Part shown: one piece after another, positions 15,405 through 24,761 of the stretch
Position numbering within the stretch: the stretch's first letter is position 1
Layout: every line of letters starts with the position of its first letter
Assembly: GCA_018064725.1 (NCBI GenBank)
Contig: JAGHUQ010000139.1
Location: 1-36,501 of the forward strand
Direction: 5' to 3'
Length of the DNA: 36,501 nt
Source of the DNA: Candidatus Cryptobacteroides caccocaballi
GTDB taxonomy: Bacteria; Bacteroidota; Bacteroidia; Bacteroidales; UBA932
Notes under the pieces: model-generated
Database searches by the model: none
Seen by the model: only the letters and a program-made list of their open reading frames with translations
Told to the model about the DNA's origin: nothing
Made by a program: the position numbers and the translations under genes

Positions 15405-17348
15405 ATGAATGCTAGGATAGTCATACTTACTTGCCTACTTGTCGTTTCATCTGTTTTTTCCTCTAAGGTGTCTGCCCAGAACAACCCTTATGAGATAGAC
15501 GATCAGGTGTATGACTATTTCACCATGTCCCGCAAGGCCAAAGGCACGGACAGGTGCATCCCGTATGTCAGGGCTGGACAGCAGGTCGCTTTGGATAAAG
15601 GTGACTACAAGGGTCTGTGCGTAATCACGAGTTCCGAACTTGCACACTATTTCGCCCTCGGTGACGATGCCAATTTCAACCGCGTCGCCGATGAACTGAG
15701 GAAGATTTCCCGCCAGTATGGATACTCCCAGTATTACTATCATTCATTCAATTCCGAGGTGAGTTTCCTTCTCAATAAAGGCAGGGTGGTGTCTGCTCTT
15801 GACCTGGCGAATGAGGTCATGCATGAGGCAGAGAGAGAGAACGATGCCTATGGAGTTTTCGGATCTTATCGTGCCATCGCCAATATCTATCATCTCAGGG
15901 GCAACAAGCGTCTGGCTGTCGAGAATTACAAGAAAGCCATAGATTGGTACTGGAATACGGACCTCAAGGAAACACAGTCCATATCGCAGACTTATTTCGA
16001 CGTGTCGACACTCATGCCTGCGAAGGATGATTCGACACTCTTCTATGTCGAGAAGGTAATCGAGACTGCGAAGACCTATGCAGATACCCTCAGATACGCC
16101 ACTGCGGCTGCCCTGATATACTCGGCACGTGAGGAATACGATGACTTCTACCGATACTTCGACTATTTGGAGAAGGAGAATGTCCTCAATCCGATTGACG
16201 AGAATTATCTCAGCATACTTCTGACCGATGCTTTCCAGAGGAAGGATTTCGAGGAGGCGGAGAGACTTATCCATGAAAATGCCAGCAGCACGAATCGTGA
16301 GGTGTATGGTGAGTGGATCGAGTATGCGAAGGCGAAGGGAGATTGGAAGATGGCTTTCGAGAACCTCGAAAAACAGCAGGACCACAAGGATTCACTTGCG
16401 ACTGAGGCTTCTGCAAGCGACATCGCAGAGTACTCGGTCAAGTTCAGGACTGAGCATATTGAGAATCAGGCCAGGCATAAGAGGCAGAGCCTCGTCATCA
16501 TAGTAATGGTGCTCGTAACGGCTCTCTTCATAATAGTATCCTTCCTCATCACCTACTTGCTTCTTATCAAGCATAAGCAGTTCCTTGAGCTCGAGGCGAT
16601 GAACAAGGTGATCGATGAGGCTCGTGTGAAGGCGGAGTCCGGATCGAAGATGAAGGACCTCTTCGTCCAGAACATGAGCCACGAAATCAGGACTCCTCTC
16701 AATGCCATCCTTGGTTTCTCTCAGCTTCTGTCATCACCGGGCCTCGATTGGGATGATGCCGAGAAGGAACAGTTCAGCAAGGCAATCATGAACAATGGAG
16801 AGATGCTTACGATGCTTATCGACGATATCCTCAACATTGCTGACATCGAAAGCGGAAACTATAGCATCAACATAACCAACGTAAGTGTCGACAAGATACT
16901 TGACTCCTCAATTTCCAGTGTCGAATACAGGGTTCCTGACGGTGTCGCTCTGATAAACAATGCGAAACTTCCGGAGGGATTCACTCTTAATACAGATCCT
17001 GGCCGCGTGCAGCAGATTCTGATCAACTACCTGACAAATGCCTGCAAGCATACGGTAAAGGGAAGCATAACAGTGGATGCTTCTCTCGAGGAGAATCCTG
17101 GTATGATAACCTTCAGCGTCACGGATACCGGAGAGGGTATACCGAAAGAGAAGGCGGAACATATCTTCGAACGCTTCACAAAGCTGAATTCGTTCGTACA
17201 GGGAACAGGACTTGGCCTCAATATATGTAAGATGGTTTCCCAGAAGCTGAAGGGAACAGTCAAGGTCGATACGAGCTATACGGAAGGAGCAAGATTCGTC
17301 TTCATCCATCCTCTTGACCTCGAGCTTACCGACTACATGAAGGCGTGA
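15405..17348 (+). CDS. TPR-sensor histidine kinase
   Basis: A 647-aa membrane kinase. A signal peptide (about residues 1-25) leads to a periplasmic helical repeat region of TPR type (about 35-355; for example YRAIANIYHLRGNKRLAVENYKKA cut over one repeat). One membrane helix follows (about 364-386), then a HisKA domain with His426 in FVQNMSHEIRTPLNA and a HATPase_c domain with N-box ILINYLTNACKHT, G1 TDTGEGIP and G2 GTGLGLNI. There is no receiver or Hpt domain, so it must hand phosphate to a separate regulator; the unattached receiver at 30198 is one candidate. The FNT-like gene follows after 37 nt. It closely resembles the kinases at 31264 and 32914. Confidence 0.94.
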   Translation: MNARIVILTCLLVVSSVFSSKVSAQNNPYEIDDQVYDYFTMSRKAKGTDRCIPYVRAGQQVALDKGDYKGLCVITSSELAHYFALGDDANFNRVADELRKISRQYGYSQYYYHSFNSEVSFLLNKGRVVSALDLANEVMHEAERENDAYGVFGSYRAIANIYHLRGNKRLAVENYKKAIDWYWNTDLKETQSISQTYFDVSTLMPAKDDSTLFYVEKVIETAKTYADTLRYATAAALIYSAREEYDDFYRYFDYLEKENVLNPIDENYLSILLTDAFQRKDFEEAERLIHENASSTNREVYGEWIEYAKAKGDWKMAFENLEKQQDHKDSLATEASASDIAEYSVKFRTEHIENQARHKRQSLVIIVMVLVTALFIIVSFLITYLLLIKHKQFLELEAMNKVIDEARVKAESGSKMKDLFVQNMSHEIRTPLNAILGFSQLLSSPGLDWDDAEKEQFSKAIMNNGEMLTMLIDDILNIADIESGNYSINITNVSVDKILDSSISSVEYRVPDGVALINNAKLPEGFTLNTDPGRVQQILINYLTNACKHTVKGSITVDASLEENPGMITFSVTDTGEGIPKEKAEHIFERFTKLNSFVQGTGLGLNICKMVSQKLKGTVKVDTSYTEGARFVFIHPLDLELTDYMKA

Positions 17349-17385
17349 TAAATACAGGTTGTAAACATTATAACCACATAGATTC

Positions 17386-17994
17386 ATGAAACCATCGACT
17401 ACCATAAAATCTTCGATTCTTGCCGGAATTTGTATCGGAATAGCCGGCTTTGGATATTTGGCGATAGGCGGAATCGCCGGAGCAGTGCTCTTTGCCTGCG
17501 GACTCATCGCTGTTGTGAGCTATAGACTGAAGCTTTATACTGGAACTGCCGGTTTCATCGTCAAGGGTGAGGTCGGTCATCTTTTCCTGGTGCTTTTTGG
17601 AAATATCATAGGTTGTCTCCTCGTCGCTCTGCTCGCCAGGCTTTCACCTATGCCTATCCAGGAGGCTGCTGAGAAGATACTTTCCGGCCGTTTGGCACTC
17701 GGACCGTGGAAGGGGGGCCTGCTTGCTATCGGTTGCGGCTTCCTCATGACGACTGCAGTGACCTTTTCACGAAAGGGACAGTTCCTGCCACTTCTTTTTT
17801 GCGTACCTATGTTCATAGTGTGTGGTTTCCCGCACTGTGTCGCTGATGCATTCTACTACTTGACCTGCTCCCTGGATTTCTGGGGAGAACATTTTTGGAG
17901 CATATTATTGTTTTATGTATGTATAGTTATAGGCAACTTTGTTGGCTGTAATCTGTATCGTTTCATAATGATGGGTGAAGAACAGATATGTTGA
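17386..17994 (+). CDS. Formate/nitrite transporter (FNT)-like channel
   Basis: A 202-aa protein of six membrane segments (about residues 8-26, 28-50, 64-87, 105-127, 133-158, 168-195). Similarity to the FNT family is seen in LKLYTGTAGF after the second segment and in FCVPMFIVCGFPHCVADAFYYL in the fifth, where FNT channels have an invariant His inside a G-F-x-H motif. It is shorter than usual (about 260-290 aa), lacking the long N- and C-terminal tails. It should move small weak-acid anions such as formate or nitrite across the inner membrane, but the substrate is unproven. Its end overlaps the CotH gene start by 7 nt. Confidence 0.75.
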   Translation: MKPSTTIKSSILAGICIGIAGFGYLAIGGIAGAVLFACGLIAVVSYRLKLYTGTAGFIVKGEVGHLFLVLFGNIIGCLLVALLARLSPMPIQEAAEKILSGRLALGPWKGGLLAIGCGFLMTTAVTFSRKGQFLPLLFCVPMFIVCGFPHCVADAFYYLTCSLDFWGEHFWSILLFYVCIVIGNFVGCNLYRFIMMGEEQIC

Positions 17995-19799
17995 GGAATA
18001 TTGTAAGGGCATTGATTGCTGTGGCTATTTCTGCTACAGCTTTTTTTTCACAGTCATGCACAAAGGAGAATGATGACCATTTCTCAATCAGGTTGTCCTC
18101 TCCGAAGACCATGTATTATTCCGATGACCGTGTAGGTCATATTCGTGTCCGCACATCTCCGGACAACCTTCTCTCTCAGAGAAATGCCACAGTCAAGCTT
18201 CAGGCCACAAGCGGAGTCGAGAACCCGTATCTTGTGGTTGAGGACAAACATAACCTTGGAGAAGGATTATGGGAACTGGATATCAGGGCAAAGTCGGGAG
18301 CTCCTGAGAAGACGGAATTCATAATACGCATTGACCGTGGTTCCAGGCATGTGATGACTACTACATTAGAGGCAAAACTGGCGAATCCAGGCATCAGCGC
18401 CGTAACCGTAGAGGGTAGGCCAGCCAAATTCGATGCAGCCAGCTCTACCTTTACCGCAGTCGTCCCGGCGTGCAGCGAATTCTCAGACCTTAAGATTGAA
18501 TTCGTAGCTGAGGCGGAGAAGGTGCTGGCCAATGGCAAGGAAGTGACTTCCGGTACGTCGAAGATAGATATCAATGAACCGGTGACCCTGCAGGCCATTG
18601 TGGGTAGCTCAACAGTGAGCTATCAGCTTCAGGTCAGGAATACTGGTCTTCCTACGGTATTCATCAATACTCCTAAACCTATAGTAAGCAAGACTGACTG
18701 GGTCGAAGGAGGTAATATCAGAATCGAGCTGCCTGATGGTACCGTTGACCTTGAATGCGGTACCAGTGTCAGGGGAAGAGGAAACTCTACATGGAACTAT
18801 GTAAAAAAGCCTTATGCAATAAAGCTCGATGAGAAATCAAAGGTGCTTGGAATGCCTAAGCACAAGAGATGGGTGCTTCTCGCAAACTGGAAAGACCGTA
18901 CTCTCATGAGGAATGACGCAGCCTTCTGGCTTTCTCGGCACAGCGGTCTCGCTTATACGGTGAAGGGCCAGTTCGTGGAAGTCGTTCTCAACGGAAAGCA
19001 TCTCGGCAACTACTATCTCTGCGAACAGATCAAGATAGATAAGAATCGTGTGAATATCCAGTCCATGGAGCCTATGGAAACGGACCCTGAGCTTATCACG
19101 GGAGGATATCTGATCGAAATTGATACCTACTATGACGAGGTGAACAAGTTCAAGTCTCCTAAGTTCAAGCTTCCGTACATGTTCAAGGAGCCTGATGAGG
19201 AGGAGCTTTCTCCTGCTGCTTTCAGTTATCTCAAGGACTATGTCTCGGAACTCGAGGCCATACTCAAGGACAGCGAAAGACTCAATGCCCATGAGTATGA
19301 GGAATATCTCGATGTCGACTCATGCATTGACTATATGATAGTCGAGGAACTCACGAACAATACCGATTTCTACAACACATGGCCTACCCCTGGAACACAT
19401 AGCTGCTATATGTACAAGGACAGGGGAGGAAAGCTCATGCATGGCCCGGTATGGGATTTTGACTACCACGGTTTTGTCCCTACATACTCTAATATGTGGG
19501 CAGGTGCGACCAAGACTCTCTATTATCCGTCACTTACCAAGGATCCGAAGTTCCGCGACAGGCTTGTCGAGAGATGGAATCTCCAGAAGGATGAACTCAG
19601 AAAGCTTCCTGACTATATACAGGAAGTGGCTGACCAGATCAGGGATTCTGAAGAGATCAACCACGACATGTGGCCTATCGATACCAATTCCGAGAACGGA
19701 GACGAGAAGATGACATTCCAACAGGCTGTCGACAGGATGAAGGACGGATTCCTCAAGAAATGGGATTGGATGGACAAGAACATCCGTTACCTCAAATAA
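17988..19799 (+). CDS. CotH-kinase-domain lipoprotein
   Basis: A 603-aa envelope protein. The N-terminus (MLRNIVRALIAVAISATAFFSQSC) looks like a lipoprotein signal with Cys24. Residues about 30-220 form beta-rich Ig/cadherin-like domains. The CotH domain follows (about 225-600), with GRGNSTWNYVKKPYAIKLD, LLANWKDRTLMRNDAAFWL, the metal-binding GPVWDFDYHG and the intervening EQIKIDKNRVNI. CotH proteins phosphorylate spore-coat proteins in Bacillus, but this organism type does not sporulate and the role of the Bacteroidetes versions is unknown; carbohydrate-linked roles have been suggested. It overlaps the FNT-like gene by 7 nt and ends 9 bp from a convergent gene. Confidence 0.9.
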   Translation: MLRNIVRALIAVAISATAFFSQSCTKENDDHFSIRLSSPKTMYYSDDRVGHIRVRTSPDNLLSQRNATVKLQATSGVENPYLVVEDKHNLGEGLWELDIRAKSGAPEKTEFIIRIDRGSRHVMTTTLEAKLANPGISAVTVEGRPAKFDAASSTFTAVVPACSEFSDLKIEFVAEAEKVLANGKEVTSGTSKIDINEPVTLQAIVGSSTVSYQLQVRNTGLPTVFINTPKPIVSKTDWVEGGNIRIELPDGTVDLECGTSVRGRGNSTWNYVKKPYAIKLDEKSKVLGMPKHKRWVLLANWKDRTLMRNDAAFWLSRHSGLAYTVKGQFVEVVLNGKHLGNYYLCEQIKIDKNRVNIQSMEPMETDPELITGGYLIEIDTYYDEVNKFKSPKFKLPYMFKEPDEEELSPAAFSYLKDYVSELEAILKDSERLNAHEYEEYLDVDSCIDYMIVEELTNNTDFYNTWPTPGTHSCYMYKDRGGKLMHGPVWDFDYHGFVPTYSNMWAGATKTLYYPSLTKDPKFRDRLVERWNLQKDELRKLPDYIQEVADQIRDSEEINHDMWPIDTNSENGDEKMTFQQAVDRMKDGFLKKWDWMDKNIRYLK

Positions 19800-19808
19800 A
19801 ACGGAAGT

Positions 19809-20288
19809 CTATTTCTTCTTGGCTGACTTCTTTGCCTCCTTTGCCTCCTGCTTTTCCCTCTTGGCGAGCTCCTTCGCGAGGCGTGCCTGCTCGGCTGCGC
19901 GCTCCTGGTTCTCCACGAAGGTGTTCGTGTAGATCATGATGACGCCATTGGCGCCCTGGACTCCATAAATGGCCGCTGTACCATCCTTGAGGGCCTCAAC
20001 ATGGTGTACGTCGTCAGGGTTGAGGTACATGATGTTGTCCGTGATCACATCGTCGACCACGAAAAGCGGCTGAGTCGCGTCGGTATTCGTACCTATACCT
20101 CTGACTGTCACGTCAGGCATGGTTCCTCCGCCGCCACCTTTAACGGTTACGCCCGGAATACCGCGCAGCAACTCCACGATGCTTGTGTACTTGGTCTTTG
20201 TCTTGCTGTTGTCCTTGATGCTCTGTGCAGAGGAAGTGACGCACGCAAGACCAAGTATGCAGATCAATGAGATAAATAACTTCTTCAT
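19809..20288 (-). CDS. Orphan TonB-receptor plug-domain protein
   Basis: A 159-aa exported protein (signal MKKLFISLICILGLACVTSSAQ) that holds only the plug domain of SusC/RagA-type TonB-dependent receptors: ELLRGIPGVTVKG, VTVRGIGTNTDATQPLFVVDDVI, LNPDDVHHVEALKDGTAAIYG and QGANGVIMIYT. The plug normally closes a beta-barrel; here there is no barrel. Instead a charged Glu/Ala/Lys helix (about 125-159) ends in a poly-Lys tail. It is the last gene of the GH3 operon, 15 nt after its neighbour. It might be a free plug-like binding protein or a remnant of a receptor gene; the intact signal peptide and clean ends argue for a functional gene. Confidence 0.82.
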   Translation of the reverse strand: MKKLFISLICILGLACVTSSAQSIKDNSKTKTKYTSIVELLRGIPGVTVKGGGGGTMPDVTVRGIGTNTDATQPLFVVDDVITDNIMYLNPDDVHHVEALKDGTAAIYGVQGANGVIMIYTNTFVENQERAAEQARLAKELAKREKQEAKEAKKSAKKK

Positions 20289-20303
20289 AATTTCAATGTG
20301 TTT

Positions 20304-20852
20304 CTATTCTCGCTTTCTGTTGAAGCTGAGTCGGCTGATGTCTTCTGTCATCTGGAAGCCTATCTGGTTGCAGTGCGAACAGTTGGGGAGTACGAAATAT
20401 ATCCCGTCCGTGCATTCTAGGACATACCTGTCGAGGCTTGCGTCATAAGCGGCTCCCAGTGGTGCTGCCTCGAGTTCGTAGGTCTGTCCGTTGATCTTGT
20501 ATGTGAGCGAGCGTTCCGACCAAACCGTACCCCTGGTGGATACGAATACCGCCGGACGTCCGTCCTCGTAGGTGCCGGCAGCCAGTATGTTCAGACCCGA
20601 CATGCAGATGCATGAGAAGTCAACATGGCCGTAGTATCCGGCGTAGTTCTCATTGAAGTCGAAGGTTTTCCAGGTGATTCCGTCCCTCGTGCTTGCAATC
20701 TCGCCAGCGTCGGTGACGAGGTATTTCATCTTGTCCAGGGATGCGGTGCATACGACCTTTCCCTTGATGTCAGGACCTCCGTCCGCAGCGAAGCCCGACC
20801 ATGAGAAGCTCATGGCCAGGCTTATGACTGCTATGCGGAGTAGTCTCTTCAT
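20304..20852 (-). CDS. Secreted protein of unknown function, beta-propeller-like
   Basis: A 182-aa protein with signal peptide MKRLLRIAVISLAMSFSWSGFA. Its body has repeated short strands with a BNR-like flavour (STRDGITWKTFDF and VFVSTRGTVWSERSL, each pairing an S-x-D/G-x-x-W box), as in sialidase or photosystem-assembly-like propellers. It is far too short for a full propeller, so it may be a two-blade unit or an oligomer. A CSHC motif lies near the end. Its ATG directly follows the TAA of the GH3 gene, so translation is probably coupled. No enzyme residues were identified. Confidence 0.65.
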   Translation of the reverse strand: MKRLLRIAVISLAMSFSWSGFAADGGPDIKGKVVCTASLDKMKYLVTDAGEIASTRDGITWKTFDFNENYAGYYGHVDFSCICMSGLNILAAGTYEDGRPAVFVSTRGTVWSERSLTYKINGQTYELEAAPLGAAYDASLDRYVLECTDGIYFVLPNCSHCNQIGFQMTEDISRLSFNRKRE

Positions 20853-23800
20853 TTACTTGAGACTGTTGGTAATCTTGAATGAATCGAATGATGCGGTGAT
20901 AGATGCTGCATCTTCCATATTCATGCCAGTCATTCCACGTGGCATTCTCATGGCAGCTGCATTGCGTACGCCGTCAGTTGCCATCACACCAGCCAGGATG
21001 TCCTTGAGGAGCACTTCGGTCTCACCGAGCTTGGTGTAGGTCTTGCCGTCGAGAGAGTATGAGGCGGTGTAGTTCACGCCTTTCTTCACGAGACGGAGAT
21101 AGATGACGTCAGCTGCTGATTCGAGGTTCACGGCTACGGTGGTCTTGTTGTTGCCGTTGTCCTCGGCAACAAGCTGGACGCTACCTGTAGCAGGGGCGCC
21201 GGCCTCAGGCATGCGCATGCCGCGACCGAATGACATGTTGGCGTATACGAGCTTGACGAAGTTGTCGTCATCCTCGTATGCTACGAGACCTGCGTTCTGG
21301 CCAGGGTTTCCAGGAGTTGCTGAAGTGCTGAGCTTGGTCTCAATGGTCCAGTCGCTGTTTGCGCTCTGGAGAACGAGGTTCTCTGCATTGTTGTTTGCGA
21401 GGGTAAGGTCGCCCTTTGCGGTGGTGATGTTGAGGGCTCCGTTCTTCACTGAGAGTGCAGAGGCGTTCTTCCTTACGACGTTCCATGCCTTGCCGAGAGC
21501 CGCACCGTTGAAATCGTCAGAAACGCCCTTCACACCGAAGCATACTGCATATTCTGACTCATCGCAGGTGACATTGTCGATGACCTTCACGATTGCTGTG
21601 CCAGGGACTTCATCAGCCTGCTTTACTACAACCTCGAGCTTTGAGTCCTTAGCTGTAGCCTTTACCACTGGAGCCTTTGCAGATGCCTTCCTTACGATGC
21701 TGTACTGGTTCATACCGCTCTTGAGGATGGATTTTCCGTCAACTGTGAGGGTAGCGAGCGCGAGCTCAGGATTGACCTTGATAGCATAGCTGCCGCTTAC
21801 GGTCTTGCCGTCTACGGTAACCTTTGCGGTGATGGTCGCAACACCCATTGACTTTGCGGTAACGAGACCGTTTGCGTCAACGCTGGCAACGTTAGGGTTG
21901 CTGCTGATGTAGCGTACCTTCGCCTTGGTGATGTCGGTGAAGCTGTCGTCAGTCAAGCTTCCGGTAACCTTGGTCTGTGCGGTCTGACCTGCTCTCATCA
22001 CTGAGACGCCACAGTCAGCAACCACGACCTTGAGCTCCGGCTTGAAGCTCTTTCCGTTCATGGTGGCGGTAACGGTGCCACGGATGTCCTTTGATGAAGA
22101 ACCGACCTCGAATACGTATCTGCCTGAATCGTAGGTGATGCAATCCTTGTCCATATCCCAGAACCAGAGGTCTGCGCAGTCGATGTCGATGTCCACGGTC
22201 TTGGTCTGGCCGACAGGGATGGTTACTCTCTGGAAGCCCTTGAGTCTCTTGAATGGTCTCTGGAGTGATGCCGGGCTGTCAGGAGTGGTCATATAGATCT
22301 GAACTACCTCGTCGCCGTCGTATGAACCAGTGTTGGTTACGTCCACGCTGATGGTGATCTTGTCGTCAGGAGTGATTGCGCTCTTGCTGATCTCGAAGTT
22401 CGAGTATTCGAAAGTGGTGTAAGAGATACCGTAACCGAACTCGTATGAGACAGGCTTGGTGAAGTACCAGAGGGTACGTCCGTTCTTGCCGTCGTTTGCA
22501 CGGAGAGTATAGTCGGTGATGGCAGGGAGGTCGTTGACGCTCTTGTACCAGGTAGCATTGAGCTTACCGCCTGGGGTGACGTCACCGAAGAGAACCTTAG
22601 GGATGGCTGCACCCTGAGCCTGGCCATTGTAGCCGGTCCAGAGGATGGCTGATACGTTGGCGAGATCCTTGAATTCCTCTACTTCGACACATCCGAGGGT
22701 CTGCATTACGACCACGGTGTTCTTGTTGACCTCAGCGACAGCCTTGATGAGCTTCACCTGGTTACCAGGGAGAAGGAGAGTGAGTCGGTCAGCCTCCTCG
22801 GTAGCGGTGTTCTCGTCTGTTCCTACGAATACGATGGCTACGTCAGACTCCTTGGCAGCCTTGATGACTGCTGGGTCGATCTCCTCGTCTTCTGGTGCCT
22901 TGTATACGAGATAGAGGGTCTGCGGACCGTTGTAACCGAGCTTGTTGACCTTTGCCTCGAGCGGCATGCTGGCTCCATAGACACCGCCAACGCGCTTGCC
23001 TGATGCCTTGGTAGCCTCGATGGTGCTGATGAGGTTTCCTTCAGGAGAACCTACGCGAACCTCGACGATACCGCCCTCGGTAGGGATGTTGAGACCGATG
23101 GTGATCTGCTCCACATTTACGAGGTCGATGTTCTCATAAGCTGTCCATGAGCCGTCGTCGATAGAACGTACCTGCTCCTCGTCGCCCATACCTGAACCGA
23201 CGGTGATGCCCTCAGATGAGAAACTGTACTGGGTAGCATCCTGCCTTGTGACGGTACCGTCTGGCTTGCTGAGCTCGAAATAAGCTACATAGAGAAGGTT
23301 GCTCTTGCTCTTGGTGCTTCCGCCTGACGCGAGAGTGAGGTCGATGTCGAGCCCCTTGTCTGCGATGTACTTGGTGAATCCCTGGTAAGGAGTAGTCTTG
23401 CTGGACTCCTCTGGACGTCCAGAGTAAGGTCCGAGTTCTACGTCGTCAGCCTGTGGGCCAATGAGAGCAATGCTCTTGATTGCTGCTGCGTCGAGTGGGA
23501 GGGCCTTGTTTGCGAAACCTGCAGGGACGGTGTTCTTGAGAAGGACAGGAGTGCGGGTAGCAACTTCCTCTGCTATGGCCTGGCTTCTCTCAGAGTTTAC
23601 GACGCTTGCCGGATACTTGGTGTAAGGAACCATTGACTGAGGGTCGAACTCACCTGTCCTCATGCGGACGGTGAACATGTTCACGAGAGCACGATCGATG
23701 TCCGCCATGGTGATGAGACCTTTCTCGAGTGCACTGATGGCGAATCTCTGGTAGACGCTGCCGCAGTCAGAGTCGACACCTGCCTTGAGGCCGGCTGCAG

Positions 23801-24695
23801 TAGCTTCCTCAGCGGTCTCCACATAGTAGTGACCGGTGTAGATGTCCTCGATTGCCGCACAGTCGCCGGTTACGTATCCCTTCATACCGTAGGTCCTGCG
23901 TGCGATTGTGTCGAGGTAGAGCTCGCTGGCTGAGGTAGGGACGTGGTTGACTGCGTTGTAGGATGACATGATGGATGGGAGGTTGTCGTTCTCGATGAGC
24001 TCCTTGTAAGGATAGAGATAGAACTCCCTCATGTCGCGGCTGTCCATGTTCGAGCTGCTGACGTGGCGGTCGAACTCGGAGTTGTTGGCAAAGTAGTGCT
24101 TTGCGGTCGGAACAGCCTTCATGTATGTCTCGTCCGGACCCATGAGACCTCTCACGAATCCGCTTGACATGGTTGCTGCAAGGAATGGGTCCTCGCCGTA
24201 TGACTCACCGGTACGGCCCCATCTTGGATCACGTATAGGCTCTACGACCGGTGACCAGAAAGTAAGACCCTTTGTGCCGGTCTGGAATATCGCGCGTGCC
24301 TCGTCTGCGATAACGGAAGCCTCGAGCTCGAGGAGCTCAGGGTCCCATGATGAACCGAGTGCGACGCTGCCAGGGAATGATGTTGGACCCTGGAGACCTA
24401 CAGATGGATTGGCTCCGGAAAGGACTCCGTGAAGAGCCTCGCTCCATACGTTGTACTGCTTGACGCCGAGCCTTGGCACGGCTGCCATGTTGTTTCCGAG
24501 AAGGCTCTCTTTCTCCTCAAGGGTGAGGCGTGACACGAGGTCGACGGCTCTTTCTTCGAACGAGTAGTTCGTGTTGAGGTAGATCGGTGTGGTCTTGGTG
24601 ACCTTCTTGTCAGCCGGTACGAAAGCTACCGAGGCTGCGAGGGCGAGAGCTGCCGAAATAGCGACGCCTGCCCTTAGAACTGATCTTTTTTTCAT
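20853..24695 (-). CDS. Multidomain GH3 glycosidase (beta-xylosidase/beta-glucosidase type)
   Basis: A 1280-aa exported enzyme. After a signal-like segment (1-27) comes the GH3 TIM barrel (about 45-370); the nucleophile is Asp278 in GYVTGDCAAI, and PTAKHYFANN binds substrate. The second alpha/beta domain (about 385-715) is interrupted by a CBM6/PA14-like beta insert (about 465-600; DGSWTAYENIDLVNVEQITIGLNI is cut across it). A fibronectin-III-like domain follows (about 770-870; GDEVVQIYM), then a BIG2 Ig-like domain (about 895-975), and a C-terminal concanavalin-like domain (about 1075-1275) like those on beta-xylosidases. Members cleave terminal xylose or glucose from plant glycans. It heads a three-gene operon and is the longest protein in the window. 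Confidence 0.93.
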   Translation of the reverse strand: MKKRSVLRAGVAISAALALAASVAFVPADKKVTKTTPIYLNTNYSFEERAVDLVSRLTLEEKESLLGNNMAAVPRLGVKQYNVWSEALHGVLSGANPSVGLQGPTSFPGSVALGSSWDPELLELEASVIADEARAIFQTGTKGLTFWSPVVEPIRDPRWGRTGESYGEDPFLAATMSSGFVRGLMGPDETYMKAVPTAKHYFANNSEFDRHVSSSNMDSRDMREFYLYPYKELIENDNLPSIMSSYNAVNHVPTSASELYLDTIARRTYGMKGYVTGDCAAIEDIYTGHYYVETAEEATAAGLKAGVDSDCGSVYQRFAISALEKGLITMADIDRALVNMFTVRMRTGEFDPQSMVPYTKYPASVVNSERSQAIAEEVATRTPVLLKNTVPAGFANKALPLDAAAIKSIALIGPQADDVELGPYSGRPEESSKTTPYQGFTKYIADKGLDIDLTLASGGSTKSKSNLLYVAYFELSKPDGTVTRQDATQYSFSSEGITVGSGMGDEEQVRSIDDGSWTAYENIDLVNVEQITIGLNIPTEGGIVEVRVGSPEGNLISTIEATKASGKRVGGVYGASMPLEAKVNKLGYNGPQTLYLVYKAPEDEEIDPAVIKAAKESDVAIVFVGTDENTATEEADRLTLLLPGNQVKLIKAVAEVNKNTVVVMQTLGCVEVEEFKDLANVSAILWTGYNGQAQGAAIPKVLFGDVTPGGKLNATWYKSVNDLPAITDYTLRANDGKNGRTLWYFTKPVSYEFGYGISYTTFEYSNFEISKSAITPDDKITISVDVTNTGSYDGDEVVQIYMTTPDSPASLQRPFKRLKGFQRVTIPVGQTKTVDIDIDCADLWFWDMDKDCITYDSGRYVFEVGSSSKDIRGTVTATMNGKSFKPELKVVVADCGVSVMRAGQTAQTKVTGSLTDDSFTDITKAKVRYISSNPNVASVDANGLVTAKSMGVATITAKVTVDGKTVSGSYAIKVNPELALATLTVDGKSILKSGMNQYSIVRKASAKAPVVKATAKDSKLEVVVKQADEVPGTAIVKVIDNVTCDESEYAVCFGVKGVSDDFNGAALGKAWNVVRKNASALSVKNGALNITTAKGDLTLANNNAENLVLQSANSDWTIETKLSTSATPGNPGQNAGLVAYEDDDNFVKLVYANMSFGRGMRMPEAGAPATGSVQLVAEDNGNNKTTVAVNLESAADVIYLRLVKKGVNYTASYSLDGKTYTKLGETEVLLKDILAGVMATDGVRNAAAMRMPRGMTGMNMEDAASITASFDSFKITNSLK

Positions 24696-24720
24696 GTGTG
24701 GTTAATATGAAGTATTGGTT

Positions 24721-24761
24721 TATGCCTATTTTCGCAGTTTAAGCAATTAAATATAGGCATA
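24721..24761. promoter_or_regulatory. Inverted repeat over the GH3 promoter (operator-like)
   Basis: TATGCCTAT (24721-24729) and its exact complement ATAGGCATA (24753-24761) are 23 nt apart. The right arm overlaps the candidate -7 element and the left arm lies just past the likely transcription start, a typical place for repressor or activator binding. Confidence 0.45.

Noticed and set aside
21103..21789. A 228-codon plus-strand frame inside the GH3 gene
   Set aside because: Antisense to the C-terminal GH3 domains, with Ser/Thr/Ala-rich low-complexity translation.
20853..24695. A polysaccharide utilisation locus around the GH3 gene
   Set aside because: No SusC barrel, SusD-like lipoprotein or hybrid two-component regulator is present. 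Only an orphan plug domain is.
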